From positions 682,001-746,000 of the forward strand of contig JAMZAV010000005.1 in the NCBI GenBank assembly GCA_024449915.1: a stretch of 64,000 nt of DNA, written 5' to 3'. This document shows positions 40,216 to 53,504 of the stretch, one piece after another; position 1 is the first letter of the stretch; every line of letters begins with the position of its first letter. The notes below the pieces were generated by a model. The model was given only the letters and a program-made list of their open reading frames with translations. It was not told the DNA's origin and did no database searches. Source of the DNA: Sweltsa coloradensis (taxonomy: Eukaryota; Arthropoda; Insecta; Plecoptera; Chloroperlidae). The position numbers were made by a program, and so were the translations under genes.

Positions 40216-43200
40216 GGACAGTACCATGAGAATTACTCGGACAATCTAATTAGGCACCTAGAGAGGATTGCACCCCGGATATAAGTGATGTTGCAGTGTA
40301 CCCTCAGCGAGCATCCCTACGAGACGTGAAGTGGGCCAGATTAAGTCGGTGAGTACACTACTGAAAATCTCGTTTGCACTGAGCACTGATATCAGGTGTC
40401 TAATCCGGCATTGAAACAGAAAACAATAAGGGTATAAAACTCTCAAACCTAAAAATCCCTTGTTGAAAACAATATATAATAAACTAAAAAATGTTTCAAA
40501 TGATTTGGATTTGGTTGATTTAAAAAGGGGAAAAGTTAAAGGTGCATAGATTCCTGGCTGTAGGAAAAGGTATTTTAGCTTCCAAAATGTCAAGTGGCCC
40601 TTTTAATATGCGTAGTAAAGTAATCAGTAACCAATAACAGTAAAATCTAAAAGCAACACATTCATTCTCCAATACCAAATATTTGCATTAATTGCAGTTA
40701 GTTTGATCGAGTTTAAATATTTTTGTTTGGGTATTCGCTTACTGCCTAGAAAGCTTTATTCCCATGTTGAAGGTGGGATTCGAACACAAATGAAGATGAG
40801 TGTGTTTTGAAACAGTCTCGTCTCTCATCAAACACATCCCTAGTGATTCTCTAGGTCCCGAGTACACAATGGTACATGGCGACACCAAGTACAAGGGTAT
40901 GTACACTTTTAAAGACGTTTACCTACGTCAAATTTAGTTCAGTCAAGAATTTCACGCCTTTACAGGGGCCTTACATTTGTTTTACTTTTATACTTTGGAC
41001 AGGGCTAAGGAGCCGAAAACAGGTTACTTATGCAAATAGTGTGTTCGCATTTTAGTTTTGGTTTCTAAAGGAACACATCATTGGAAATCAATCGCTTCAC
41101 ATAGCAAAACGGGCGTCAGCAAATTGATGGTGTGACGGTATAATGGCCAAAAACAATGTCTTATCTAGGGACGTTTTGGGGAGCTTTTCCAAAAGACAGT
41201 TTAAAGCATTCAATTATTATGTTTTTGTAAAGGTGTCATGGTCAAAGTCTTAAATGGACGAGTAACTGCTAAAGTAGCTTACAGAAAAATGTAGTCTATT
41301 TTTTTAAAATGTAAAAAAAAATCGTCGAATTTAATAGGTTTTCTGACATAGAAGAGTGTGTGTAGGTATTGCTAATAACAATGCTTCAATCAAGCATACA
41401 TCAAGTACTTCTCCCCATAAAATGCGAGATACGTATTGTGTAGGCCTACTGCCTACTCTTCGATTTATGCGGATTGTGTGAACAGAATTGTTGTTTCGAC
41501 TCTCATTACAGGTAAATTATTGGAACAATATGTATACAGATTAATTAATTAAACGAGACCGTATTTTAGTCTGTTCCAGAGAACGCAGTTAGCTAGCTAA
41601 ATAATTTACTTTATATGGCTCAATTATACACAATATTATTTGTTTGAATTTTTAATTAGAATATACTTCACATGAGTTAAATAGCACTTCCTCCGTTTTT
41701 TTTTTGTTTCTATTCATCACGCACAGGTCAAACGACTTAACGAATTTCCTTGAATTGTTTATGGGCATTAGTGCTAAGAAATCGTGATTGTGAAACATCT
41801 TTTTATAAAACAAGACTATCCCACTAATAATTGAGAATACTTCTGCTCGGTAGAAGGTAGCAGTTTCCGAACTAGGAGATCTGGACTCATTTTAAATGGA
41901 TATTAAACCAGATTCTTGAATTTATACAGCCTTGTATAACCTTGTCCTTAAAATCCCTGTAATATACATGCAAGGAATATATATTTTTTTAATTTATTGC
42001 GTAGCTCTGTTGCAAAAATACCCTAGAACAACTACGGACATCAAACAAATCTTCAGTAAGACTGAAACCAGTGGCGTATAAGCTGGCTCCACGCACCATA
42101 CAACCTACACGCACACATCACGCACTAACTCACTCACGCACCGCGTGCATTTTTGTGTTTTAATGCGGTTAAGCGTTTTAGGCTATGTTCTTAAAGTATA
42201 ATTTCATGCAGACTCTTCAAGGATATTATTTTATTTTTTCACTTTTGTACACAGTTCTGAATTTAATTTTATTACACACCTAGTAAAAAAGAATGCAATT
42301 ATTTCTAATGAACAATTCCAAAGCTGAGCTGAAATTTCGGTGAAGAGTGGACTACCCCCCTCTATAAATATAAGCGGCACGTCTCAAAAGTCACACGTAT
42401 TTCAAATTCTATTTCTCTCGTGACTATAACATTAATTTTAGGGCTGTTTCTTAATTGTCAGCACTCACAACGAAGCATTCCTTTCATGTTTTCACCAAAT
42501 AAAATATTAATTTTAAAGGTTGCAATTATTATTGATGAATCTGACTGAACACCCTTACAGCGTACATAGGCCCCTTGTAAGACCCCATGAGTCGGTAGCG
42601 CAAGGCTTAAACTTCCCCATGATACCTCTCTACCCACATCGTGGCCCACGGTACTTCTGAAGGTGCTTTTAATTGTATGCAGTCATGAAAATGCTAACGA
42701 GAAAGAAATAATATGAATTAACTAACGCAAGAGTTGAATAATAATTCCCACTCCGTAGTCATCTGTTTGTTTCGATTTGCATGTATAGATACGAACATAA
42801 CTATAATGTACTATTAATTAGGTAGTGAGATGATGCAGGCTGCCACGACTGCATGGAGTATATCAACTCAGGACACGGAATCTCAGCAAAAACGTTGAAA
42901 ACAGAGCGACTACGGTCATTGTTGAAAATGCAATCACGTACTGAACAGTCTATACCTCCAACGACCACGAACAAGCCTCCCGCTCCCGTATACTAAGTTG
43001 AATAAACACATTGATTGCAAACGAAACTGATGTAAGAGTTGCTTCTTAATAAATTCGCACGTGCACCTATTCATATAATAAATAATAAAAAGTGCAGCGC
43101 TGTCCTGTCTGTCTGTCGTCGTCGTCCTCGTCCGCATGCAAAGTTTCGCCTAGGCCCCGTGAACTGGAATGCTCCACCCTACTCGATGGGGCTTAGCCTT

Positions 43201-43642
43201 AGACAACAGCTTCAAGCTGGATCGTAAATACTCAGATCAAAGAATAATAATTAATGAAATATGCAGCAGCCAAGCAGACAAATATACGCGAAACATGCGG
43301 TACATACAAGATGTCAGTGTCGACTGTCGGAGACTGTAGGCCACGCTTTATTGGGTGTGCACTCAGTGGATTAAAATTACCGTCAGCTTAAACGAATGTG
43401 AAACACTGAAGGTTAATATGGTATTGTGAATCGGTGACCACCGTGAAAACTAGCGAGGAGTTCGGGAATTCTATCAGGAGAATTCACTTTAATGCCAAAT
43501 TTTGCGCAAAAGGGGGTATCGTTATTGTAAATTATTAGTAAAGCCATCCCTCCCCACTCTCCCATCCCTCACCGGTCACCCCCAAAACAGTTCAATAATT
43601 TACAAAAACTCCGAAAATTAAAAAAATGCTTCTCCAATGACG

Positions 43643-44169
43643 CAATTGAGGGGTTGATTTTAAAAACAGCCAATGTCCAAAATTACCGATTTCGTATTTT
43701 CACTGGGAATAATACTATGATAAAAGTTATGGCAAAAAAACAACACGTTTAAGCTTGGAAAAAACAGATTTCTCACAAAAACAACCAATGTCCATTATTT
43801 TTTTTTATTTTTTTTCGCCATTAAAGGTGGTTCAAGTAGGTGACAGCTATCCAGCTGTTATGTTGGAACTATAGATATATCCTATATAAATTCTTAATTT
43901 AACTTTCTTGAACATAACCTCAACAAAAATGTACAGGCCTACATTTTAAAAATATTCTACAAAAACAAACAATGTCCAAACTTTTTTTTTACTTTTTGGG
44001 AAGTACTATGGCAAAATGTCAGCAGAAATAAAAACTATATCAAGATACACAGTTAAAACCAAAAATTGGAAATTTAATACAACTTTTACGGATGGTATGA
44101 AGTTTAATTGATCTCCTAAAAAATGCGCTTTTTGGACATAGGCTGTTTTTGCAATCAGACCCTCAATTG
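43643..44169. mobile_element. TIR element, ~530 bp (MITE-like)
   Basis: The left end CAATTGAGGGGTTGATTTTA, then AAAACAGCCAATGTCCAAAA (43643-43682), is matched in reverse complement at the right end (44126-44169) with about 85% identity. The motif AAAAACARCCAATGTCC also recurs inside as direct copies at about 43777 and 43961. No coding sequence inside. Confidence 0.6.
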
Positions 44170-45451
44170 TTAATTGAAGTAAGGCGATTTACCGCGTACC
44201 TGTGGTATGATCTATCCAAGACAAAATTTAACAAACATAAAGAATCAGGGAATTTACATTTGATTTCGGCGTTATTCGTTGCTATTGAAATATGCTACCA
44301 AATTGTTAATTAGTCATTGAATCATGTACGTAGCTACTGTTGTAGACCCTTCTCTTCCGAACACATTTAGTGTGTTTTTTGTGAGAAATGCCGGCTTCCC
44401 TATAGTTATTCTTATGCAACCTATTAATTTGTATGCCGCCGTTGAAAACCAAGCTAGGGGCTTATAAATGCCATTCACTTGAATAGTTTCTAGCTCCTGA
44501 ATGTTTATTTTCTACGATTTGGTTGGCAGCCATCGATCATAGTTCTACCACGGTCGGTAGAAATAATCTTCAACATCGCATGTAAGAGACGCGGGTAGAT
44601 CACGGGTGGCTGCATGGAGAAGAACAGCCAATAATAACCCGCTGTATATTTATTATGGCCTAAGGTTACACAATACATACTAACAACGTGCGCGTACCGC
44701 GTACCGCGTACCACGTCCCTGCAACAAAACTGTTAACAGCTACTGACTGAAACTCTATGCAACGAATTCCTAGAGCGGGACATCAATTATTCTCGAATAA
44801 ATTTCAATCGTTTTCTTATGCAAAATTTTTAAGTTTTACTTGCGTGAAATGTACACAGTAAGCACACAATATGAATTGTGGAAAATTAGTTAAGCATTGT
44901 ATAAAATCGTGAATGACTTTTGAAATTCCAGTCGGGTCGGTAGGTGATCTTGGCCGGTGCGATCAATCACGTCCGGACGACGTCGCGAGGGAGTTTACCC
45001 TTGAGCACACAATGGTTTACAGCCTGTTGACAGCCCCCTACCAAGGACATCGCGCCCGATGGGTGGCCACAGCGACCATCTTTACAATCGAACAAAAGAG
45101 TTTTTTATTTGAAAGAAGATAAACAAACAAATACTTTGACACGGCTAAAAACAATAAAACGTGTTTTATGAGCACGTTGCGGCGAGTAAGATGAGGTATT
45201 GCCACTGGTGTATTTCAGCACGCGTCTCCGTACACCCCTATGTTTCGGCACACGAATGATAACAAACGTCAGGCTGCAGGTGGTAAGGGCTAATGTGAGT
45301 CTGGAAGAGTTACGAACACGCTCAAGGTAAACACAATAATAAATTATTTACAGATTTCACCACCTCCAGTTATAAATTTCAAATGCACATTTCTACACAT
45401 CTCTCGTTCTATTCGCGCGCCGGATTGTGCACAAAGAGCAGGCTTAGAATA

Positions 45452-45508
45452 AAAGTTTTTAGAATGAATGCATTCAAATTCAAAGTTTTTAGAATGAATG
45501 CATTCAAC
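45452..45508. repeat. Short tandem duplication
   Basis: GTTTTTAGAATGAATGCATT CAA occurs twice about 29 bp apart (near 45455 and 45484). Confidence 0.85.
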
Positions 45509-45875
45509 CCGAACTAGGAGAAACTGGTAAGTCATGTAGTCCACACAAGAACGTGTATGAACATTTCCAAGTCAATTTGTATACATTCCAATTCACAGAT
45601 GCAGCTTTGAAAATATAGTGGAGGCCTTTACTAAGTATTTACAAAAGTACAGCACTGTGATAATCAGAACGTTACAGCACATGTACATGAATTATTTTAA
45701 TAGCCAATTAACGATAAAAGATGGTGCTTTTTAAATCCAATAACAATATGTACAGCACTGTGATAATCAAAAAGTACGGTACTGTACATAAGTCCTACAT
45801 TGAATCTAAGTCCCCAAGTTCTATGCAAGTACCCAGTAAAGCAGAAGATAGTGTTAGTAAACGTGTGGTTTCAAC

Positions 45876-45884
45876 CCCTACCTT
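45876..45884 (-). other. Splice donor of the Dachsous exon
   Basis: On the minus strand the exon ends ...CTCAAG and the intron opens GTAGGG. The split lies between codons, after Lys575. Past this point the reading frame loses cadherin similarity (GVETTRLL and so on), whereas other Dachsous proteins continue with a V-T-A-T-D-A-D type strand. The exon therefore ends here. Confidence 0.85.
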
Positions 45885-47606
45885 GAGAATGCAGCGTCCA
45901 GTGGGTTCGTTCTCGGCGACAGACACGTTGTAGAAGCTCTGGTCGAAGATGGGCTCGTTGTCGTTTACATCGTGGATGGTCACGAGGACAGTTGCCGAAG
46001 AAGACAGTGGAGGTTTCCCATTATCCATAGCAATGACAGTCAACTGAGGCACTGGATCGGTCTCACAATCAATATGATACTTGGTCGTGATCAAACCCGA
46101 ACGGAAATCAATTTTAAACCACTGTGAATGAGTGTCGGGAGTATCCAAGATCGAGTAGGCTAACGCCGAGTTGTTACCCTCGTCGCGGTCAATGGCGTGG
46201 ATTTGAAAGACAGAAGTGCCAGGATCGGCAACTTCCAACACGTTTGCATAATACACAGGGTCTTCGAATTCGGGGGCGTTGTCGTTGATATCCGTCACTT
46301 GGAGGTGGAAGGTTCGCGATGCGTGTAAGGGAGGCGAGCCAGTATCCGTCGCTATCACACTCAGGGTGTAGTTGGGCTGAAGCTCGCGGTCAAGGGGTAG
46401 GGAGACGATCACAAGGTAGATGATATTGTCGCGTGTGGCCAGGCCGAACCGCCCGTCGCCGCCTTCGAGCGTCACATTCACGTTGGAATATTCCGTTTTC
46501 GAGTCGGGGTCATTCACAGATATTCGGGCGACGAATTCGCCAGGTTTGGCCGATTCGGAGATCTTTGGAGTAGCATCGTCACTTAGGAAGATTACGTTGA
46601 TCGTGGGTTGGTTGTCGTTGACGTCTGTCACCCGGATTGACACGAACGCCGTGGTTTCGAGGGGTTGCATGCCATGGTCTCGAGCGACCACCACGAGCTC
46701 GTGGACTTCCTTCGCTTCAAAGTCCAGGGGACGATTGACTGCAATCAGTCCGGTGTCACCGTCGATGCGAAACATTTCTTCCTTGTCACTCTGTCTTCTG
46801 TTTATTGAATAAACCACTTGGCCGTTCTCACTAGCATCCGTATCGGTAGCAAACACTTGCAAAACACTAGTGCCAATCGTTGCGTTTTCTGGTATGGTTG
46901 CGAAGTACCGCGACTGGTTGAAGATTGGCTGGTTGTCGTTCACGTCTTGGATTGTGATGTTGACGGTCATGGAACCCCTGAGCGGAGGGTTGCCGCCGTC
47001 AAGGGCCTCAATCAACAGGCTGTAAGCCGAGGTCGTCTCCCGATCCAGAAACCCATTGATCTGCAAGTCCAAGTAGAGGACTCCGTCTCGTTCCCGGTGA
47101 GACGACAGACGGAACGCGTTGTTCACGTTACCAGAGACGATGTTGTAGCGCTGAGTGTTGTAGACGCCGAGATCGAGGTCCCTGGCAGGGTTCAGAGTCC
47201 GCTTCACGTCCCGGGGGGTGTTCTCCGGGAACTCGATGGACATGACCGGCGTCGGGAAGGTAGGCGCGTTGTCGTTCTCATCCAGGACACGTACGACAAC
47301 GCGGACATTCGCTCCACTCTGCGGTATTGCAACCAACGAATACGAGGATCGTGTTTCACGATCCAGAGGAACTTTAGTGCGTATTTCGCCAGTCGTTTGT
47401 TCGATAGAGAGGTCAGAATCAACGGCACTACCTGGTACGGGCACGATCAAATAAGGAGGACCACTGTCGCTGGAGGAGCCGTCGCCGATGAAGCCGACAC
47501 GCGTGCCGACGGCAGCTCCCTCGGAGATCTCCAGGTCCCGGACATGCTCAGCGACGACGTCGGTGCCGACGCTCAGTAGGCCTAAGCAGAAGACGAGGAG
47601 GCGCAT
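45882..47606 (-). CDS. DCHS1: Dachsous protocadherin, first coding exon (partial gene)
   Basis: The exon encodes 575 residues of a Dachsous-type cadherin, the membrane ligand of Fat cadherins in planar cell polarity and Hippo growth control. Residues 1-19 form a signal peptide (hydrophobic core LLVFCLGLL, likely cut after VVA). Five complete cadherin repeats follow, each ending in a calcium linker: DENDN at 109-113, DVNDN at 221-225, DVNDN at 328-332, DINDN at 439-443 and DVNDN at 546-550; a sixth repeat begins. LDRE-type motifs recur, but repeat 5 has IDCE (512-515) with an unusual cysteine. Segments such as NQSRYFATIPE, INRRQSDKE and NVIFLSDD match my memory of DCHS1 rather than FAT or classical cadherins. 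The start has A at -3 and precedes the signal peptide. The reading ends in phase 0 at AAG followed by GTAGGG, a good donor at 45881. The exon is clearly more GC-rich than its surroundings. The full protein should be several times longer; the rest is not in view. Confidence 0.95.
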
Positions 47607-47760
47607 TCTTGCTGTGGCGTTGACGCCTTCACCCGGGCACTCTCGACATCATCTTCGGACGTCTACCTTGAACACCACAGAGAGGGGTTGTCAACGAAAT
47701 GCAACATGAGAGAAGAGATACTCTATGCCCTGCCCCCCTCCCCCCCGCCCCAACCCGGGG
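47607..47760 (-). promoter_or_regulatory. Leader and upstream region of the Dachsous exon
   Basis: The 150 bases 5' of the start codon are richer in G+C than the surroundings and include C-tracts (47731-47750 on the plus strand). On the minus strand a pyrimidine-rich run followed by TTCAAG (ending near 47667) could be a splice acceptor for an upstream non-coding exon. Equally, this could be plain 5' UTR. No TATA box or initiator can be assigned with confidence. Confidence 0.3.
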
Positions 47761-48697
47761 TCCCTCCTCACCACATCCAAAGAAAACATAAGAAACAGGT
47801 CTTCAAGGAAATAACTCTAGTTCCAAGATTAGTAGGGGCCTACGTTAATCGTTCTATACCGTGATCAAGGCAACTAAAATGTTTGCACTATTAGCCTATC
47901 AATATTTCATTCGAGTTATGGAAATGAGTTACTTCATAAGAGTTTTGGCTAACACACGGTGATGGTGAGGCAGAAAAACAAACAAATATTACGGTACCTA
48001 TGATCGGGGACAATTATTTATAAAATGCAATACAAGTTAAGTTACCACGAAATATATTTCGACAATGTTCTGCTGTACCACATTATCATTAAATAAAAAT
48101 GCAACTTTTAAGCAGAAATCTAAATTTAATTTTAATAAATTATTAATTAATTAATTTTTTATTTTTTTATTTAATTAATTAATTAATTAATATTATTTAA
48201 TATATTATGCCCTTGTCAGAATTTATAGGCCTACCAATTTACTTTGATATCTCAATCTCAATGACTGGGATGTGAGGCCAGAGATCCAATAAAAAATAAA
48301 TAATATTCAAAGAAAATAGGCCTACATTTTTAAATTGTTACAATTCACTATACTAAATTACAAGTGTTTTTTTTCTTTCTGGGTTCGAGTACATTGGTCC
48401 AGCAAGCGTAACAGACAGGTCCTCGGTACGGCGGAAACAAGCATAAGATAAGATTAGTAATTCCATGACATTGAATAAAGTATTCCCAATTTAATGGTAG
48501 CCTAACTCTACTTTGTGGTCTAATTTTTCAGCTACTGTCAGTGCTAACTCCAAGCTCAGGTGGCTTGAAAATTAACAGGTAAGGGTAGTAAAATTAGATG
48601 GGTAGGCCTGCCTAATGTAGCATACCTTGCCTAGGTACAGAATGCGCGAAATTGACTTACGAAACAAACGCATTTTTCATCGGTGTTTCATACTAAA

Positions 48698-48792
48698 TAT
48701 GCCGGTCTCTATATAGGTGGTCATTGGTCGCTCATCGATGGTGTTGGCGCTTACAAGGTTGGCTTGGTCGACTTTAAATTTAATGTCCCCCA
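48698..48792. repeat. Dispersed repeat shared with 59465-59545
   Basis: AAATATGCCGGT ... GGTTGGCTTGGTCGACTTTA AATTTAAT here corresponds to AAATATGCCGGTTGGTTGG ... GGTTAGCTTGGTCGGCTTTA AATTTAAT at 59465-59545. It is a small repeat of unknown type. Confidence 0.55.
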
Positions 48793-51700
48793 CTGAAAAT
48801 TATTATTTATTTATTTATTTTTTATTTTATTTTTTTCACCACATTTACTGAAATAACCTAAGCAACACGAATCCCATCAACACTGTACCGTATTGCATGA
48901 ATCGCTGCCGCTTTGTAAAGAGAAATAAAGCCATCCCCATCATTAGGGGCAAACTCGAGCTAAAACACCGTCGCCCCGAAACATTGCCTTCGAGAAATAT
49001 TAATCAAGATTGTATTTTGATTTTTGAACTTTTAATGAAAGTTATACAAGTTTCGGGTCTAGAATGTTTCGCCACATCGTGAGGAGTGACATGTCTCTTG
49101 AAGGTGTCACCAATAGTGAAGGAGTGACAAATTTTGATAAAGGCGCTACTCGAGGCGTCAAAATATACCTACAACTTTGCATTGTTTGTGTCATATTTTA
49201 GTAAAAAAACACACACAATCATCAGTTATCTAACGACAGAATGAAGATACAGTACCATCAGCCACCGTTACAATGAGTTTAACAAAATTTTACCATTTTT
49301 GATTGGTTGGGGGGGGGGGGGGCGGTGTAGGGATTTAGATTATAGGCCTATATCCATTAATGAATGAGCAAAGTGAAAATTGATCATCCATGTGAACTGT
49401 TTTGAGGCATGCGAGTTGCATCGGAGACACCGACCGCGCATTGAACTCTCCAAATATATAATACCTTGCAAGATGCGCGGGTAAAATGTTGATAGCAAAA
49501 TTGACGGCTAGTGACTTTCTCAAATGATCCACCCTTTACCCTCCACACATTAACTTTTTACCTGGAATCCCAAGGTCATTATGCAGCCAGCTAAACAAGA
49601 ACCCCGACGAGATGAAAGTTTGTTTTCACCTGTCATCTCTTATGAAAAGATAGATTTCTAAAGGTCACGTCCTGCCGGACAGTCTATCTGCATTCTGCAA
49701 TGAAGTGGCGACCTTGCTGCCACTGGTGTGGTGTCACTCAACAGCTAGGCCTACGCCCGCGGCGTCGCCCAACACTATTGCAAGCACTTCCGAAAAGGTA
49801 TGTGCGCCAGAGGGTCTGTACTCACTATCGGTGTTATCACTCAAAGGACTCAATGGATGTCACAGCACAGCAGGTTCAATCAAATTATCTCTCAATAAAT
49901 AGATGGTCGCACAGCGCAATGGTAGTAGGCCTAGGGTACCCTATTATTACAGAGGACAAGTACACTCAAAACAAAATTTTAGTACGCTTGAATTCCTATC
50001 ATCTACCATTATCTGTTGTTGTAAACCAAAATCGAGGGTGGTTTTGGCATGGGTACAGAATAGATACATCCGGGGCCCATCTTCGCATGCAACCAACTGC
50101 AACTAAGTGGACCCTCGAAAATCTAAGGCACTTGATTGTAGAAATGCAAGCAAGCAATTTTATACCGCCACACTAAGCACATTGCAGAGGGTCCCGCAAT
50201 CCGAAAAACAGGTAAAGATGAAGAGGGATGTGAAGACTTACTACAAAGGTTAGGAGGAAGGAGAAAAATTATACCTTGCCTCGGGCTAAACTCAAAACCA
50301 AAGACGGGAGAAATTCTTGAAAACAACATCTAAAGAACTGATCATTACTAAACGGCGAAGGCTAGGCCTAGTTAGTAGCAACATTTGCTCATAAAGCCTA
50401 GGCGAATGCTTTGGATATATAGTAACACGTGTGTCGACTGTCGACACCTTACAGGCGTACACGGTCACAACAATCGTGGTTTGACAATTGAATGCCGACA
50501 AGAAAAATAGCAATCAGAAGGCCTAGCTAGGCCCTGCCCCTCACACTTCTACAGCGGGCCTAATGAGAAGAATGTATAACTACATGCGCAATGCATCAAT
50601 CGTATTCATTTCTATATATTTATGAATACTTAACAACTAGTTCGGTATTTAAATGGCTGGAGGGTTTATCACTGACTGGTCCCGAGTCGGAGACCCGTAA
50701 CCCGCAACTTACAAACATGCGTTCAAAAACTGCAAGATTATCAACGAATCAAATTAGATTGCTTACATATAATGTGATATTTGATGAGTGTTATTGATAA
50801 ACATACCTGGGTATTAGGAATTATATCTCAAAAGGAGAAAAAAGCGTGGTTTTCATGTAAAGTAATCCAAAGTGTGTGCTTATTGAAAACAAAGCGAATA
50901 TAAAATAAAGCGCCCAATAATATCGTGTTCCGAGCACTTGAACACCACTGAACTTGATGTATGGAGATGTCAACACAAGCACATTGTTACAAATTAAAGT
51001 AATTCGTGGTGTTTGTTCAATTTGCACCTCTATTTTGGTAGTATTTACGCGGACACTCGGTGAAGCCTGCGACGCTCACCTAACCATTGTTCGCACTGCA
51101 CTGAACTCGGCAGTCGGCACTCTGCAGAGCACTAGCAGTGATGGCTGGGCTCTTGGCTCAGTGGGCTGGCCTGCCAGAGAGCACCAGGTAGCGGCAGGGG
51201 TACGGAGGTACCGGCCAGGCTCCGTGCAACAGGTACAGTGCCGTCAAGGGCACTACAACAAGGCGCCAACTTTTGAATCTCAACGCTCATTTCAAAACAG
51301 GTGGAAAGAAATATAAGCCCACTACTGGCTCTATTTCCAGCATTGCTTTCATTACAAGCACTTTTTTGCTATGCATGGCTGGATGTTGATGGCCATTTCT
51401 AGAGGAGTGCATGGTTTACATATTGAGCGACAGATGTAGGATAATAATATAATATCATTTATAAGTTCGCATTCGCACAGGCAAGCCAATTCTCCAAAGT
51501 CAAGTTTAAAAAGCATCTGATCTTTAACATTTTTTTAATAATTGAATGTTTTGAAAAGAATCCACATTCCTACATTACACTCAATTCTCCAGATTATCCA
51601 GCAAATTTCTATGTGGAGGAAAGTATTTTCTGTGTCTATCTAGTTGCCTCGTAAACGAACTCGATGCTGTCATCGAGCTCATGTTTACAAAGTAAGTATT

Positions 51701-51912
51701 ATAATACTTATTTGTAAAAAATATGTGGGAACACTCAATATTAGCCTGCACAAAGAAGGGTTCTGGAACAAAGTTCCAGCCCCAGCCGCCGGATGTTAAA
51801 ACATTAGTGGTGTGCGGATACTCAAATTTTCGGGTCGGGTTGGGTATTTGGAGCCAACCCGATAGTCAAAAAGGTACTCGATTTTTGGCTATCGAGAAAA
51901 TATATATTTCTG

Positions 51913-52012
51913 GTAATGGTGGAGGTGCTGGTCCAGGCTTTACATACGTCATTGGTGGAGGTGCCGGTCCAGGCTTTACATACGTCATTGGTGGAGGTGC
52001 CGGTCCAGACAA
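51913..52012. repeat. Minisatellite, 36 bp x ~2.8
   Basis: GGTGGAGGTGCCGGTCCAGG and CTTTACATACGTCATT repeat with a 36 bp period. The period is a multiple of three, so one frame gives a GGAGPGFTYVIG repeat, but nothing around it supports a coding gene. Confidence 0.9.
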
Positions 52013-52904
52013 TTTTTAATTTTATAATCTATAACTAAGCTATAACTGATTGACCAAGGTATTTATTAGAGCAAGATTATGGATATCACGAAGCCATTAA
52101 CGTGTAAATTGTAAAAAGCATAATTATCAAACGATTGTCATTGATAAAAGAAGGGCTTAGGCATTGTCCACAGTGGGAGAACGGAGAACGGATATCTTAT
52201 CAATGTCACGAGCTTCTGGTACAAATGGCCTCACTCTGACTTGTGATTTCTTGGGTAGTGTGAAATATAAAGAATGGTAATTTAGAATTTTATCTCAGAA
52301 GTGAAGTAGAGGAAATGGTTAAATAGATTATTTTACCACTTGTAGTGTGTGTGGGTACTGGGTAAACAGCGTGACCCCGCAAATTAACCAACAGCGGTTG
52401 AAATTCATAGCTTGCAAAAGAAGATTTACATTTTTGAAATGAAGTTTAATAGTAATTTGCCATTTCCTCCCTAGTGGGAGTAGTACACAAAAACACGGTT
52501 TGTAATTTCTAATATCGAAACAAGTTGAAAAGAATGGATGTACCAACGATAATCATCCTCACAAGCGTACCACTTGAGGAGTCAGCTGGTAGAAATCAAA
52601 CTTTCCGGATGATTTAATTCCTGCTGATGCATTGACAAATACGAAGATTTAAAAATAAGCATTAAATTATTTTGTAATTTAGCAGAACAATTATAATATA
52701 ATCTAAATCAGAAATATATAACATGATCTCAAAAATAACTCTGTATTAATTTTGAAGGTGGAGACGACAAACTATATTGTACATACGTAGATGTGAAGGG
52801 TTTCTCTATGTAACATATGATGGTAATTTGTTGGAGTGGTCTACACCAGAAACCATTGGTTTGTACCATACTTCGGGAGGTCTTATACCCGCCACAGCAA
52901 TGCA

Positions 52905-53010
52905 AGGGATCGCCCCCCTCTACCCGGCACCTCCACCAACAACAAGATTTACACATTTCAGAGGAAAGCATTATTGTTTCATCTGTGTGTTCTTCTTAGA
53001 TGATCTGTAG
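52905..53010 (+). repeat. Fragment of repeat family P tail
   Basis: 'cccggcacctccaccaacaa' followed by 'agatttacacatttcagagg' and 'gttcttcttagatgatctg' matches the tails of family P copies 1 and 2. It sits at the end of a 77-codon open frame (52777-53010). I take the frame as fortuitous because the other copies do not keep it. Confidence 0.5.
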
Positions 53011-53504
53011 CACGCCTGCTTTTGGGTACTCCTGTACCCGTGCTAGTTCATACTTAATAAAATAATTTCGTACATGTTCATTTTCCGTTTAAAGCTTATA
53101 ATTTCTTATCGCCAAACTTTGGTCATGCATCGATCGCGAGCTATTCGTATTGGTATCCTGTAAAAAACCTCAGCCATAATTAAAAACCTATGGGTAGCAA
53201 TTATAATTGTATCGACGATCGTCAGCGTAGCAATAAATTTGACATTATTAATGACGTGCTCGGCCAAATGGGTTAGATATATCGGATGAGCTGGCTTTAA
53301 AATGGAGCCCGATATTGTTTATTTGGTTTTGCGTACGATAAAAACAGTATGCCGATTTTTTTAACGATTAATATACCGATCATATAAGAGTATTTTCTTC
53401 CCACGATCAATAAGGCATAGATAACCATATACTATTCTTATTAGTTATTGATGTAAAGAGCTATAGAAAAGCATTCACATGGATTTCATAATAATAACAT
53501 ACCT

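Larger units (their letters stand above)
34391..43642. other. Long non-coding stretch
   Basis: It holds G-runs (34621-34640, 38650-38665), the C/A junction at 39253, and the SINE candidates at 35640 and 40070. A GC-rich segment 39175-39235 ('ggcgtctgaggcttcgcccc') looks like part of another dispersed repeat. No gene is recognised. Confidence 0.55.
1..45881 (-). other. Probable very long Dachsous intron (or intron plus distal sequence)
   Basis: This stretch lies 3' of the donor at 45881 on the gene's strand. Neither strand shows another open frame with cadherin linker motifs (DxNDN) or the LDRE/LDYE motif. The next coding exon must then lie beyond base 1, or be too short to recognise. The sequence is AT-rich and full of tandem and dispersed repeats, as expected for a long intron. 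The boundary at base 1 is only the window edge. Confidence 0.6.
47761..53504. other. Upstream flank, no gene recognised
   Basis: This part is rich in TAGGCCTA palindromes (six between 48226 and 50370). It also has an AATT-rich run (48120-48200) and a G-run (49309-49322). A 158-codon plus-strand frame (49700-50176) and a GC-rich patch at 51050-51250 have no recognised content. Either could hide a distant non-coding Dachsous exon, but nothing shows it. Confidence 0.5.

Noticed and set aside
46818..47579. A 253-codon open frame on the plus strand opposite the Dachsous exon
   Set aside because: It is the antisense shadow of a GC-rich coding exon; it shows no domain of its own.
49700..50176. A 158-codon plus-strand open frame
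   Set aside because: No recognisable domain; overlapping frames are also open; no sign of conservation can be judged here.
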